Notes: generated by a model not told the origin, from the sequence alone. 64,000 bases of DNA from AP-15 sp963788085 (GCA_963788085.1 CAWBFS010000041.1:5212-69211), one strand, 5' to 3'. Shown: positions 28,983 through 38,702, counted from the first letter of the stretch. A program made the numbers and translations.

Positions 28983-29587
28983 ATGCGTGTGTTCATCGAG
29001 CGCTTTGTTCTGGCGATTCTTGCTTCGCTTGTCGTCCTGCTCGCGGCCATAAATCCCATGGGATTTCAGTTGGCCTCTAAGAATCGTCAGCATCACAGTT
29101 ATCACCATTGTGGCCGGCATAGCCGCACATTTTGCGGGCTGGGACGAATGGCGCTGGGAACGCCTGCGTGGAGTGTGGTGGCTCTGGTCATTATTCGGGT
29201 TAAGTGGTGGCATCGCTCTCGCGCTTTGGCTATCCCCATTCCTTGTCGACCTACTCCCCAAAGATTTGAGCGCCCTGCAATCCCAAATCTCGTCCAAGAA
29301 TGTAGAATTGGGCAACATGAGGCAGCAACTCACGGCGCTTCAGACGGAATTATCATCGAAACAGGCCGAACTCAACCGTACCAAACAGGAAATAGATCAA
29401 AGTATCGGGCCTGTGGTAGCAATAAGACTCGCCAGCAGGCTGGGGTTGTCGACTGAGGTTAAGGCAATCCCGCAGACATTTGTTGTAGTTACAGCTGGAG
29501 GGTGGTGGATAATGAAGGCCTCCGGCGCGAGTTGGAGGACCTTCTAAATTCAGCCCGTGGAATATCGGCGATCTTCCTATCAAGCTA
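28983..29587 (+). CDS. Hypothetical membrane-anchored coiled-coil protein, frameshifted
   Basis: From ATG 28983 (ribosome-binding site GAGGGG) the frame reads RVFIERFVLAILASLVVLLA, then shifts near 29060 to RIVSITVITIVAGIAAHFAG, a second helix GVWWLWSLFGLSGGIALAL, and a heptad-rich segment (LSALQSQISSKNVELGNMRQ, LQTELSSKQAELNRTKQEID). A third shift near 29510 leads to LRRELEDLLNSARG before the stop. Two to three membrane helices plus a coiled coil are predicted. The gene ends at the left edge of an IS1595 element, whose transposase stop overlaps it. Function unknown. Confidence 0.5.
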
Positions 29588-30611
29588 AAGCAGGTTGCCC
29601 AACCATAACGGGAAGGCGGCGAACGCGGGAAGCGCCGGTCGGTATGGCGCCGGCTTTGAGCTGGTCGTAGGTGATGGTGGCGCACTCGACAGCCCGCCGG
29701 ATCAAATAGCGATCCAGACCATCGGGCAGGTTGCGGCGATTGAACCGGTAGGACCACTCCCGCAGGTAGCGCGGGAGGTGCTTGGCGCTGACCCCATGAT
29801 GGGTGCCGACCAGCCAGGCTTTGATGTTGCTGAACAGGGTGTGGATGATCGGGAAGAATTGGCCGGCATTGGCGCTGTCGTCCTGGATCACTGAGGTGTG
29901 CTTCAAATAGTCACCGAGATCAGCCTCACGGCCGCGATAGCCGGCAAACCCGTCGGTCAGCAGATGCGAATTGGCGGCGACATTGGCTTTGAGGAAGGCT
30001 CCCAGTTCGGCCCCGGTCGCCGCCGGCAGCACGGCGATACGGGCATTTCCGGCGAAGAACCCGTGCTGGCGCTTGACGGCGTGTCCATGCCTTCCGCTTC
30101 GGTTCTTCGGCGCCGGCACCTTTTCGACGGCGGCGACGACTAGGCTCTTGTCCGGGTTGGCGGTGCTGCGACCGGGACTTGTCGGGTCGCCGCGGCCACC
30201 AATGTAGGTCTCGTCCGCTTCCAGGAAGCCGTGCAGCGGACGCGACGGGTCCTCGCTCAGGCCGTGGCGCAGCTTGTGCGCCATGGTCCAAGCGGTCTGA
30301 TACGCCACGCCTAATTCGCGCTGCAGAAACTTGGCCGAGACGCCGCGCTTGTCACGGCCCATCAGATAAGCGACGAGAAACCACTTGGTCAGATCGGTTC
30401 GCGTCCGGTGAAACACCGTTCCAGCGGTCGCCGACTCCTGCCGGTGGCAGGCCGCGCATTCATACACCCGCGGGCGCGCCTTCAGCCGCCACGCCCGACG
30501 TCCGCCGCACCCGGCACAGACAAATCCAGCAGGCCAGCGAAACCCCGCCAAGTGCTCGATACACCGCTCCTCCGTCCCAAACTCAACAACAAACTCTCGC
30601 AGCCCAGCCAT
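29580..30611 (-). CDS. IS1595 family transposase
   Basis: A complete 343-residue transposase. The N-terminal zinc ribbon is FVCAGCGG...YECAACHRQ, followed by the helical segment of the family and the ISXO2-like DDE/DDN-type catalytic core: GFLEADETYIGGRG, LLTDGFAGYRG, and the downstream acid/asparagine region HTLFSNIKAWLVGTHHGVS. It is intact, unlike most mobile genes here, so it could be active. Terminal inverted repeats could not be delimited with certainty. Confidence 0.92.
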   Translation of the reverse strand: MAGLREFVVEFGTEERCIEHLAGFRWPAGFVCAGCGGRRAWRLKARPRVYECAACHRQESATAGTVFHRTRTDLTKWFLVAYLMGRDKRGVSAKFLQRELGVAYQTAWTMAHKLRHGLSEDPSRPLHGFLEADETYIGGRGDPTSPGRSTANPDKSLVVAAVEKVPAPKNRSGRHGHAVKRQHGFFAGNARIAVLPAATGAELGAFLKANVAANSHLLTDGFAGYRGREADLGDYLKHTSVIQDDSANAGQFFPIIHTLFSNIKAWLVGTHHGVSAKHLPRYLREWSYRFNRRNLPDGLDRYLIRRAVECATITYDQLKAGAIPTGASRVRRLPVMVGQPALA

Positions 30612-31223
30612 TGATCCCCCTCTAATCGACTGGGCTATACTACCCTAAGGCGACCCTCAGATCCAGAACATTTCATGAACCTGACTTAGCCTGGAGAGGG
30701 ACACTCCGGCGATTTCCGGTACCATAGCTCCGCTGCTACCCATGGGTCTCCCTAACTACGAAAGGGATTTAGATGCCCCAAGATTGGAGGGGCGTGGCGA
30801 GCGGGGGATCACGATACATGGCAGGAACCAAGCTGGTAAACTTCTTATGGATGGGTTTTCGAACGACGGATGTTTTATCACTCATCAAAGCGGAGATACG
30901 CCCACTGCGTTGTTGGCGTATTATCGTCGTCTTTATCCAAATGTGTCGAACGTCGATAATATTACATGGGTTGAGATTGGTAAAGGTTACGCTGGGAAGT
31001 CACCGGGTTGTCTCAATTACTGAAGTTTATTTATATTGTTATTGGCTAGGATTGCTGGGTGACTTATAAAGATCATTGAGGATGTTCCCGTCATGCATTG
31101 TGTGAGCCGGGTTTCCAGAAAATGCCCGTATGCGACTTTCAGATGTAACGCCGATAGAGATGACACCCCTCTGCAAAAGTAGAGGTGCCACACCCCCGGG
31201 TTCTGGGGTCCGGGAGGTGCGCC
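30612..31223. other. Stretch between IS1595 and the ISNCY-like relic
   Basis: Mostly without recognisable genes. A 93-residue plus-strand frame at 30742-31023 is listed separately. A GCCACACCCC-containing end motif near 31160-31195 (ATGACACCCCTCTGCAAAAG) looks like the left terminus of the ISNCY-type element. Confidence 0.4.
30742..31023 (+). CDS. Hypothetical protein
   Basis: A 93-residue frame with a plausible protein composition (GERGITIHGRNQAGKLLMDG, TPTALLAYYRRLYPNVSNVD). No family is recognised. It is flanked by mobile-element sequence and may be a fragment of a cargo gene. A second overlapping frame of similar length is less protein-like. Confidence 0.3.
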   Translation: MGLPNYERDLDAPRLEGRGERGITIHGRNQAGKLLMDGFSNDGCFITHQSGDTPTALLAYYRRLYPNVSNVDNITWVEIGKGYAGKSPGCLNY

Positions 31224-31947
31224 GTGGCGGTGGTGTCGATGAGCAAGCAGGAGTTCAGCCGTCTTGACGTGCTGTTGGTCGGGGCGTCTGCGTGTTGCTG
31301 AGGCCTGTGTGCTGATCGGCTTACAGCGGCATCAGGGATTTCGTCTGCTGTGCGGCCTCAAGCAGGACGGTGCCGCGAGCCCGCCTTCCAAGCGCCGGGC
31401 CAGACCAAGCAACCACCGGCTACCCGCTGAGGTTCGCACTCTCGCGTTGTCGATTGTGCGGGAGCGGTATTGGACGACTTTGGCCCGAGCTTGGCGGCGG
31501 AGAAGCTGGCAGGGCATCACGGCTGTTCGGTGTCGCGCGGGACCTTGCGCGGTTGGATGATCGGCGATGGACTATGGCAGGACCGTCGGCATCGTCTCGC
31601 CTCGCCGCATCAGCCGCGCCGGCGGCGCGATTGCCTAGTGTTCAGACAAATCACCTGATTCACCGGCGATGAGCCGTAGGATGGGTTGAGCATCCGCGAA
31701 ACCCATCGCAACGAGCACAGGCGATGGGTTTCGCTTTTCGCTGAACCCATCCTACAGGGCGGCTAAGCTGAATGATCTAAATACCTCTAAGCACTAGGCG
31801 AACTGGATGCAGATGGATGGCTCGGAGCACGCCGGGTTCGAGGATCGCGGTCCGCCGTGCACGCTGCTGGCTTTTGTGGATGATGCGACGAGCCGGTTGA
31901 TGGAGCTGCGGTTCGTCACCCCGGGATCGGCGAGGCTCAATGGGTAA
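31224..31947 (+). pseudogene. ISNCY-type transposase relic interrupted by a small element
   Basis: The sequence reads as pieces of one DDE transposase: MSKQEFSRLDVLL, a HTH part RLRVAEACVLIGLQRHQGFR, SKRRARPSNHRLPAEVRTLA, then LAAEKLAGHHGCSVSRGTLR, DGLWQDRRHRLASPHQPRRR, and, after an inserted element at 31636-31796, DGSEHAGFEDRGPPCTLLAF and VDDATSRLMELRFV. Several one-base shifts separate the pieces and homology stops near 31918, well short of the catalytic glutamate. It is therefore a dead, truncated copy. Confidence 0.75.
31636..31796. mobile_element. MITE-like palindromic insertion with TA duplication
   Basis: Exact removal of this segment rejoins the transposase reading GATTGC-CTAG-GCGAACTGG, so it is a later insertion. 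It is flanked by TA, within CTAG, on both sides. Ends are imperfect inverted repeats: GTGTTCAGACAAATCACC on the left and, in reverse complement, GTGCTTAGAGGTATTTAG on the right. The interior is a long palindrome built on TAGGATGGGTT / AACCCATCCTA. TA/CTAG targeting points to mobilisation by an IS630-type transposase in trans. Confidence 0.8.
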
Positions 31948-31950
31948 GCC

Positions 31951-32643
31951 TCACCGACAGCCTGCCGATCGATAGCCCAGGTATCGCCGAAAAATTAGAA
32001 TGCCCGGGCGCGTGGTCCCGGTGAGCATGTCGGCCTTGCGGTTGAGGGCGGCGATCAGGCCGTCGACCCCGTCGGTGCGCAGGATTGCGCCGAATTCGGA
32101 GCGGCGGGTCGCCACCTCGCTGATCGCGCCGTCGAGGTAGATGTCGGAGATCAGCCAGCCCTCGCCGTTGCGGCGCATCAGGTAGTCGACCTTGACGGGC
32201 TCGCCATTGGCCTTGACGATCTGGCTCTTGACCATGACGCCGCCCGGATTGGGCTGCTCGCCGGTGACCTGCAGTTTCTGTCCGGCATAGCTGTCGAAGC
32301 GGTCGGCATAGATCGCCGAAATGTAGCGGCCGAAGCTGTCGGTGAGCTGCTGGCGCTGCGCCTCGCTCAGACCGGCCCAGGACGCGCCGACCGACAGGCG
32401 GGTCATCGACGGGATGTCGAAGGTCCGGCGGATGACCGGCTCGATCTGCGTGAACCGCCCGCTCTGCCCGAGGATGCGGCCGTTCTTCATCGTGCCGAGC
32501 AGCGCATCGTAGAGCCCCTGAACCGTGTCGCCGCCGCTCGCCGGCGCCGCATGAACGGGATAGGAGATCGCTGCTGCCGCCAGAGCGGCGGCGAGACAAA
32601 GCGCTTTCCGCGCTGGCGCTTTTGGCACGATCGACTTCCTCAT
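31951..32643 (-). CDS. MlaC/Ttg2D-family phospholipid-binding protein (HpnM-like)
   Basis: A 230-residue secreted protein with a signal peptide ending AHA near residue 32. The mature part contains RFTQIEPVIRRTFDIPSMTR, SFGRYISAIYADRFDSYAGQ, VKVDYLMRRNGEGWLISDIY and SEFGAILRTDGVDGLIAAL, all typical of the MlaC/HpnM family of periplasmic lipid carriers. ATG 32643 was selected because of the signal peptide and an upstream GGGAGAG. Mla partner genes are not adjacent. HpnM (hopanoid-associated) is the main alternative name. Confidence 0.88.
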   Translation of the reverse strand: MRKSIVPKAPARKALCLAAALAAAAISYPVHAAPASGGDTVQGLYDALLGTMKNGRILGQSGRFTQIEPVIRRTFDIPSMTRLSVGASWAGLSEAQRQQLTDSFGRYISAIYADRFDSYAGQKLQVTGEQPNPGGVMVKSQIVKANGEPVKVDYLMRRNGEGWLISDIYLDGAISEVATRRSEFGAILRTDGVDGLIAALNRKADMLTGTTRPGILIFRRYLGYRSAGCR

Positions 32644-32980
32644 GGCATACTCTCCCTGGCTCTCCTCAGCCTTCAGTTCCGACAAATTTAGGTATTCGAT
32701 TTTAGGTGTTCGCATCCCTGCGGCTTTCAAGCGCATGGCTGCGCTGCGACCGGTTTCTCCCCGGCGCACCAGGCACGGTCTTGAAATTTACCGAGCATTT
32801 CCTACGAAATAGTTGCCTGGATTTCGTTCATAGACAACGCATAGTAGCAAGATCGGGGTCGGCGCGATGTAGGGAAACCGTCTCCGGCAGCGGGTATCGC
32901 CGAATCGAAGATGCACCGCAGGTCCATCGGGCCCATTATAATTCGCGGCAGCTGCGCGCGAGATAAGGGCTTAGGCGCTC

Positions 32981-34852
32981 ATGGATGCGACGGATAAGAA
33001 ATTCCACATCAATTTCTGGTACGTCATTGCCGCAGTGCTCGGCATGTTGCTCATCCAGGATCTCTACCTGGAGAGCACCAAGCTGACGCCGATCCCGTAC
33101 AGCCGTTTCCAGACGTTGCTCAACGAAAACAAGGTAGAGAAGATTGCTATCGCCCAGAATTACATCAGCGGCTCGCTAAAGGAGGCACAGCCAGACGGGG
33201 TGAAGGACTTCATTACCGCGCGGGTCGATCCCGATCTCGCGGAAAACCTGGACAAGCACGGCGTCGTCTACAGCGGGGTCATCGAAAATCACTGGCTGCG
33301 CGATCTGCTGTCCTGGATCCTACCGGCGATATTTTTTGTCGGGATCTGGATGTTCGCGATCCGGCGCATGGGTCAGGGCGGGCTCGGCGGGTTGATGCAG
33401 ATCGGCAAGAGCCGCGCCAGGATCTATGTCGAGAAGGAGACCAAAGTCACCTTCGCGGATGTTGCGGGGGTCGACGAGGCCAAGGACGAACTGGTCGAAA
33501 TCGTGGAGTTCTTGAAGGAACCCGTCCGATACGGGCGGCTCGGCGGCCGACCGCCGAAGGGCGTGCTGCTGGTCGGTCCGCCTGGGACCGGCAAGACGCT
33601 GCTCGCCCGCGCCGTCGCCGGTGAGGCCGGGGTTCCGTTCTTCTCGATCTCCGGTTCCGAGTTTGTCGAGATGTTCGTCGGCGTCGGGGCCGCCCGGGTG
33701 CGGGATCTTTTCGAGCAGGCTCGCCAACACGCGCCGGCAATCATCTTCATCGACGAGCTGGATGCGCTCGGCCGCGCCCGCGGGCCTTTCGCCGGAGGGG
33801 GACAAGACGAGAAGGATCAGACATTGAACCAGCTATTGGCCGAGCTCGACGGCTTTGACCCGTCGAGCGGACTTGTCCTGCTCGGCGCGACCAACCGGCC
33901 CGAAGTGCTCGATCCGGCATTGCTGCGTGCCGGGCGGTTCGACCGGCAAATCCTGGTCGACCGCCCGGACAAGAGGGGACGCGAGGAGATCCTGGCCGTG
34001 CACCTGAAGAAGGTGACAAAGCTCGGCGACGACGTGAAGCCTGAGCAGATCGCGGCGCTCACTCCCGGTTTTACCGGTGCGGATCTGGCAAATCTGGTCA
34101 ACGAGGCGACCTTGCTTGCGACCAGACGCAACGCCGAGGCGGTCACGATGACCGACTTCACCGCCGCGATCGAGCGCATGGTCGCCGGGTTGGAGAAGCG
34201 TAATCGCCTGCTCAATCCGCTGGAACGGCGAGTGGTGGCGTATCACGAGCTGGGTCACGCCATGGTCGCGCTGGCGCTGCCGGGCACCGAATCCGTGCAC
34301 AAGGTTTCGATCATCCCGCATGGCGTCGGCGCGCTCGGCTATACGATCCAGCGCCCGACCGAGGATCGTTACTTGATGACCCGCGCCGAGCTGGGGTACA
34401 AAATGGCGGGACTCCTCGGCGGACGCGCCTCCGAGCAGCTGGTCTTTCGCGAGATATCGACCGGCGCCGCGGACGACCTCGCCCGGGCGACCGACATCGC
34501 CCGCGCAATGGTCCTGCGCTACGGCATGAGCGAGGCGCTCGGCAATGTGACCTATGACCGGGACCGCTCCCCCTTTCTGCAGCCCAATGTGCCGGTTCCG
34601 CAGGAGCGCAACTACAGCGAAGAGACCGCGGAAGCCGTGGACCGGGCCGTGCGCCAACTCGTCGACGGCGCATTCCAGACGGCCTTTGGCATTTTGCAGC
34701 AAAACCGCTCGCTGCTCGACCGCACCGCGGCGGCCCTGCTCGAAACCGAAACCCTGGACGAGCCGGCGATCGAGCGGCTGAAAGGTGAGATCGTGACCGC
34801 CCCGGCACTGCCGGCCGCAGCGGCGATCGCGGCGGCGGGATCTTCTGACTAA
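32981..34852 (+). CDS. ftsH: FtsH-family ATP-dependent zinc metalloprotease
   Basis: A 623-residue membrane AAA+ protease. Two membrane helices (residues ~9-27 and ~105-125) bracket a periplasmic loop. The AAA domain has Walker A GPPGTGKT (~197), pore motif region SGSEFVEMFVGVGAARVRDL, Walker B IIFIDELDALG (~253) and the arginine-finger GRFDRQ. The zinc site is YHELGHAMVALALPG (HELGH ~422-426). It degrades membrane and misfolded proteins. It is probably a second paralogue, because the essential ftsH usually sits next to tilS, which is absent here. It stands alone. Confidence 0.95.
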   Translation: MDATDKKFHINFWYVIAAVLGMLLIQDLYLESTKLTPIPYSRFQTLLNENKVEKIAIAQNYISGSLKEAQPDGVKDFITARVDPDLAENLDKHGVVYSGVIENHWLRDLLSWILPAIFFVGIWMFAIRRMGQGGLGGLMQIGKSRARIYVEKETKVTFADVAGVDEAKDELVEIVEFLKEPVRYGRLGGRPPKGVLLVGPPGTGKTLLARAVAGEAGVPFFSISGSEFVEMFVGVGAARVRDLFEQARQHAPAIIFIDELDALGRARGPFAGGGQDEKDQTLNQLLAELDGFDPSSGLVLLGATNRPEVLDPALLRAGRFDRQILVDRPDKRGREEILAVHLKKVTKLGDDVKPEQIAALTPGFTGADLANLVNEATLLATRRNAEAVTMTDFTAAIERMVAGLEKRNRLLNPLERRVVAYHELGHAMVALALPGTESVHKVSIIPHGVGALGYTIQRPTEDRYLMTRAELGYKMAGLLGGRASEQLVFREISTGAADDLARATDIARAMVLRYGMSEALGNVTYDRDRSPFLQPNVPVPQERNYSEETAEAVDRAVRQLVDGAFQTAFGILQQNRSLLDRTAAALLETETLDEPAIERLKGEIVTAPALPAAAAIAAAGSSD

Positions 34853-34948
34853 CAAAGAGGCATTTCTGTCGAAATCCTCAGGGTAGGGCGCGCGCACGGC
34901 AACGCCACCCCACCCCATGTTCAGAGCAACTTCAACCGAACTGCCGCC

Positions 34949-36277
34949 CTATTCCGCGGCCTCCCCCACGGTGATCGCATACGCGGTCTCGCCGTGAACC
35001 GCGTCATCGCCGACCGCCAGCTGCGCGTCGGCCATGCGCAGCGGAACGAAGATCGAGATCACCTTGAGGATGATGAAAGTGGCGATGGCGTTGTAGATGA
35101 TGATGAACGCCGCGCCCTCGAGCTGCAGCAAAAGCTGGTTCCCCGTGTCGCCGTAAAGTAAGCCGGTAACGCTGACCCCGGGCGCTTCCTTGTCGGTGCC
35201 GATGTATTCGAGCATGTCCGGGCACGCGAGGACGCCCACGAGCAGACCACCGCACAGGCCGGCAATCCCGTGTGTGGAAAACACGCCCAACGTATCGTCG
35301 ACCTTCATCATGAAGCCGGTCTTCTGGAGCTTATTCATCGAAAGCCACGGGATGATGCCGGCAACGATACCGATGATGATGGCGCCCCAGCCATTGACGA
35401 AACCGGCGGCGGGAGTGATCGCCACCAAGCCTGCGATCATGCCGTTGATCGCACCGATGATCGACGGCTTGCCGTAGGCCATTTTGTCCATCAGCGTCCA
35501 GACGAGCAGGCCTACCGCCGTGGCCGTGTTGGTGTTGAGGACGGCGGCGCCCGCGTCGTGGTTGGCGAAATAAGGATCGCCCCCGTTGAAGCCGTTCCAC
35601 CCCAGCCACAAGAGACCGGCGCCGATCAACGCGACCAGTAGGCTGTTGGGCGGAAATTGCTCTCGATCTACCCGTAAGCGTGGCCCCACCACCGCTGCGG
35701 CGACGAACCCGGACGTGCCGGCGGCGAGATGGATGACGTAGCCGCCCGAAAAATCCTGCACGCCCAACTGCGAGAGCCAGCCGCCGCCCCAGAGGCTGAA
35801 CGCCCCGACGGTATATACAAGGGTCATCCACACCGGGCAGAAAATCACCCATGCGGTGAAATTCATGCGGCCGAGCACCGAGCCCCCGAGAATGATCACC
35901 GTGATCGCAGCGAACACGAACTGAAAGAAGATCAGGGTGGCCATCGGGAACGTCAGCTCCGGCATGCCGGAGGATGCTGCCGGTATCACCGCCTGACCCG
36001 TGAGGAAGTTGGCGGAGGTCGCCAACGCCGGTTTCCCGAGGAACGGAAACCACTGTTCTCCGAACGCCATGTTGTAGTCGAATAGAATCCACACGACCAA
36101 CACCGAGGCGAAGGCGTAAAAGCACATGAACGCAGAATTGATCGCCCATTTCTGCTTGACATACCCGGCGTAAAGAACCGCCAGGCCGGGAATGCTCTGC
36201 AGGCCGACGAAAGTCGCGGCCGCCAGCTGCCATGCGTTGTTGCCGGAATCGAGCCACTTGGGTGATGGTACGAGCAT
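34949..36277 (-). CDS. amtB: Ammonium transporter (Amt family)
   Basis: An 11-helix ammonium channel of about 442 residues. Family segments: GNNAWQLAAATFVGLQSIPG, GLAVLYAGYVKQKWAINS, the central VIHLAAGTSGFVAAAVVGPR with the pore histidine context, LLWLGWNGFNGGDPYFAN, and the second pore histidine in GVFSTHGIAGLCGGLLVGV. ATG 36277 was chosen over the longer frame because it has AGGGGAC upstream and leaves room for a sigma-54-like promoter at 36371-36386. Amt channels are gated by the PII protein GlnK, encoded at 40.3 kb. Confidence 0.95.
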   Translation of the reverse strand: MLVPSPKWLDSGNNAWQLAAATFVGLQSIPGLAVLYAGYVKQKWAINSAFMCFYAFASVLVVWILFDYNMAFGEQWFPFLGKPALATSANFLTGQAVIPAASSGMPELTFPMATLIFFQFVFAAITVIILGGSVLGRMNFTAWVIFCPVWMTLVYTVGAFSLWGGGWLSQLGVQDFSGGYVIHLAAGTSGFVAAAVVGPRLRVDREQFPPNSLLVALIGAGLLWLGWNGFNGGDPYFANHDAGAAVLNTNTATAVGLLVWTLMDKMAYGKPSIIGAINGMIAGLVAITPAAGFVNGWGAIIIGIVAGIIPWLSMNKLQKTGFMMKVDDTLGVFSTHGIAGLCGGLLVGVLACPDMLEYIGTDKEAPGVSVTGLLYGDTGNQLLLQLEGAAFIIIYNAIATFIILKVISIFVPLRMADAQLAVGDDAVHGETAYAITVGEAAE

Positions 36278-36370
36278 TTGTCTGTCCCCTAACTCTTCTG
36301 TCGTGAAGAAGCGCACAATCTCCGGTACCAGAAACGTGCGGTTGAATAAACGGCCCTTTGAACGAGTCGA

Positions 36371-36386
36371 CGCAAGAGCCATGCCA
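36371..36386 (-). promoter_or_regulatory. Candidate sigma-54 promoter for amtB
   Basis: Read on the minus strand the segment is TGGCATGGCTCTTGCG, against the sigma-54 consensus TGGCACG-N4-TTGCW. The invariant GG and GC are present with exact ten-base spacing; there is one mismatch in the -24 box and one at the last position. It lies 94 bases before the chosen amtB start. NtrC in this window is the natural activator. Confidence 0.6.
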
Positions 36387-36611
36387 GCCGAGTAGCCCTT
36401 AATCGGATCGCCCGCGAAGCAGCTTGTCCGCGGGTCACACTCCGGATCTGCCGAGTTGGCACTGCCGGGGAACCTGCCTAAAAATAAGGCAACTTCGATC
36501 GCCTGTTTTTATGCTTTCTGTGGTCGAAATTAAATGTGATGTCTGATGTACAGCTCTAAAGGGATGGCGAATTTGGGCATGGATCGGCGAATTGCGAAAA
36601 TGGAAGGAGCT

Positions 36612-36947
36612 ATGTTCCACATCCGCGTTCTAGCGGCAGGAATAGCCGGCCTCATAACGTGTTTGGCCGTTTCGACGATCGACTGTGACGCGCAGGAGAG
36701 CGAGACCGCGCTCACCTGCGTCAATCCGGTAAGCGGCACGACCTGGCAGATTGTGATCGATTACGGGAAAGCTACCGTCGATTCCAATCCCGCCGAGATT
36801 ACACGAGTCGGAATCTCCTGGTTCGATCCCAAAGACCGCGGCAATTATAGGCTCGACCGCGAATCCGGCGATCTTACCGCAAGTGTTGCGTCGAGCACCG
36901 GCGGCTATTTTCGACATGGTCGTTGCCTCCTGGGGAAAACGCGGTGA
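36612..36947 (+). CDS. Secreted hypothetical protein
   Basis: A 111-residue protein with a signal peptide (VLAAGIAGLITCLAVSTIDC) and a small beta-rich mature domain (ALTCVNPVSGTTWQIVIDYG, ITRVGISWFDPKDRGNYRLD). ATG 36612 follows a strong GGAAGGAG. Its stop overlaps the GTG of the PP2C-kinase gene, so the two are translationally coupled. Coupling to a signalling protein and two Amt genes suggests an envelope role in ammonium sensing, but no family is recognised. Confidence 0.7.
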   Translation: MFHIRVLAAGIAGLITCLAVSTIDCDAQESETALTCVNPVSGTTWQIVIDYGKATVDSNPAEITRVGISWFDPKDRGNYRLDRESGDLTASVASSTGGYFRHGRCLLGKTR

Positions 36948-38702
36948 CGGCTGGAACGCGACCGCGGATACGGACAACCAGCGCAAACGATGCCATCGCG
37001 GCGGTTGAGACCGGCGTACGGGCGAGCGTCGGATTCGCCTCGAAAAGCGGGCCGCGCAAGGCCAACGAAGATTTTGCCGGCGCCCTGTCAGGCGCTCAGC
37101 TGCCCGAGCCTCGCCCGGAAATGATCGCCGCCATCGCCGATGGAATTGGCGGCGCGAAGGGAGGTCGCATTGCGGCTGAGACGGCGGTGCGCGGCTTCCT
37201 GGACGGATTTTGCGATCTGCCCGAGACCATGGAGGTGCAACGAGCGGGCTCCAAAATCATCAGTGCGCTCAACGGCTGGATCAACACCATGGGGCGTCAG
37301 GACCCCAAGCTCACCGGAATGGGGTGCACGTTGACGGCGCTGGTGCTGCGCGGCCGCGTCGCCCACCTGTTGCACGTCGGGGATACACGCGCCTATCGGT
37401 TGAGCGGCGATCGCATGACTTGCCTCACCGCAGACCATGTGCGCCAGGACGGCACTGGTCACTCGCACACGCTCAACCGCGCGCTGGGAGTGGAAGCGGA
37501 AGTGCGACTCGACTACGCCTCACAACCGATCGCGCTGCACGATCGCTTCCTGTTGTGCAGCGACGGCGTGCACGGTTTTTTATCGGATCAGACCATCGCC
37601 GACATCTTGCGCGAGCGCTCCGCTCCCGAGGATACCGCCGGTGCGCTGGTTGCGACCGCGCTCAGATCGGGCAGCACCGACAATTGTACCGCTCTGGTAC
37701 TGGATGTAGTCGCGCTGCCGACCACGGGATCGGCCGACATCAGCGCGGCTATCCTGCAATTGCCGATAATTCCCGTGCCGGTTCGCGGCGAAACGATCGA
37801 TGGATATGTCCTGACGGCGTTGATCTCCGATGGCCGCTATACGCGGCTGTTCGGTGCGCGAGGACGAGATCGAGGGCGGCATCGTTGCCTTGAAGTTCCC
37901 CAAGCCCGAAATCGCCAGTGTCGACGCCTACCGCGCGGCGTTCGTTCGCGAGGCTTGGGTCGGCGCTCGGGTGCACAATCCCTGGGTCGGACGGGTCATC
38001 GAACTGCCGCCGGGACGCCAGACCTGCCTTTACACAGTGATGCCGCTCTATCAGGGCGAGCTTCTGGAAACGCGGCTTTCGCGCAGTCCGGCGCTGGGAT
38101 TGGAAGAAGGGCGGAACATCGCGGTCAAGCTCGCCCGCGCGGTAGCGGCGCTGCATCGCGCCGGCATCATCCATCGGGACATCAAGCCGGACAACGTGAT
38201 TCTCGAAGCCGGCGGATCGCTGAAGCTGATCGATCTCGGGGTCGTTCGAGTGCCTGGCCTGGAGGAATTTTCGCCCGAAAACATTCCCGGCACCCAGGCC
38301 TATATGGCTCCCGAAATGTTCGAGGGTGAAGCCGGGAACGAGGCCACAGACATCTATGCGCTCGGCGTTACGATGTTTCGCGCATTCACGGGGCAATACC
38401 CCTACGGCAATCTCGACGCCACCAGTCCGCCGCGCCGAGACCGGCCGAGGGACTTTTCCGCGCTGCGGCCCGATCTTCCTGCCTGGGTGCAGGCGGCGCT
38501 TTCGCGCGCGATCGCCGTCGATCCTGCGAAGCGCTATAACGACATGACCGAGTTCGCGTTCGAGATGGAGGCCGGACCCGCACGCGCTCCGACCGTAATT
38601 CGCCGGCCGCGAACGCTCTACGAGCGTGCGCCACTCCAAGTCTGGCAAGGCGTGGCCGCTCTGTTGGCGCTTGCGCTCCTTGTTTCGTTGCTGGCGCGTT
38701 GA
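36944..38702 (+). CDS. Bifunctional PP2C phosphatase / Ser-Thr kinase, frameshifted
   Basis: A fusion of about 585 residues. The N-terminal PP2C domain has SGPRKANEDFAGAL, AAIADGIGGAKGGRIAAETA, LHVGDTRAYRLSG, LLCSDGVHGFL and SGSTDNCTALVLDV, covering the metal-binding aspartates. The C-terminal kinase has HRDIKPDNVILEAGG (catalytic loop), LIDLG in place of DFG, MAPEMFEGEAGNEATDIYAL, and ends with a transmembrane helix (GVAALLALALLVSLLA). The domains are in different frames, joined near 37858. Start GTG 36944 overlaps the previous stop. Located between two amtB genes, it may link ammonium availability to protein phosphorylation. Confidence 0.85.

Noticed and set aside
33833..34918. 361-codon minus-strand frame opposite ftsH
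   Set aside because: No motifs, and composition typical of an antisense shadow of the well-supported ftsH gene.
36411..36490. Rho-independent terminators near CCCGCG...CGCGGG and GCCTAAAAATAAGGC
   Set aside because: Neither stem is followed by a T-run in the direction of an adjacent gene end, and both lie upstream of divergent genes.
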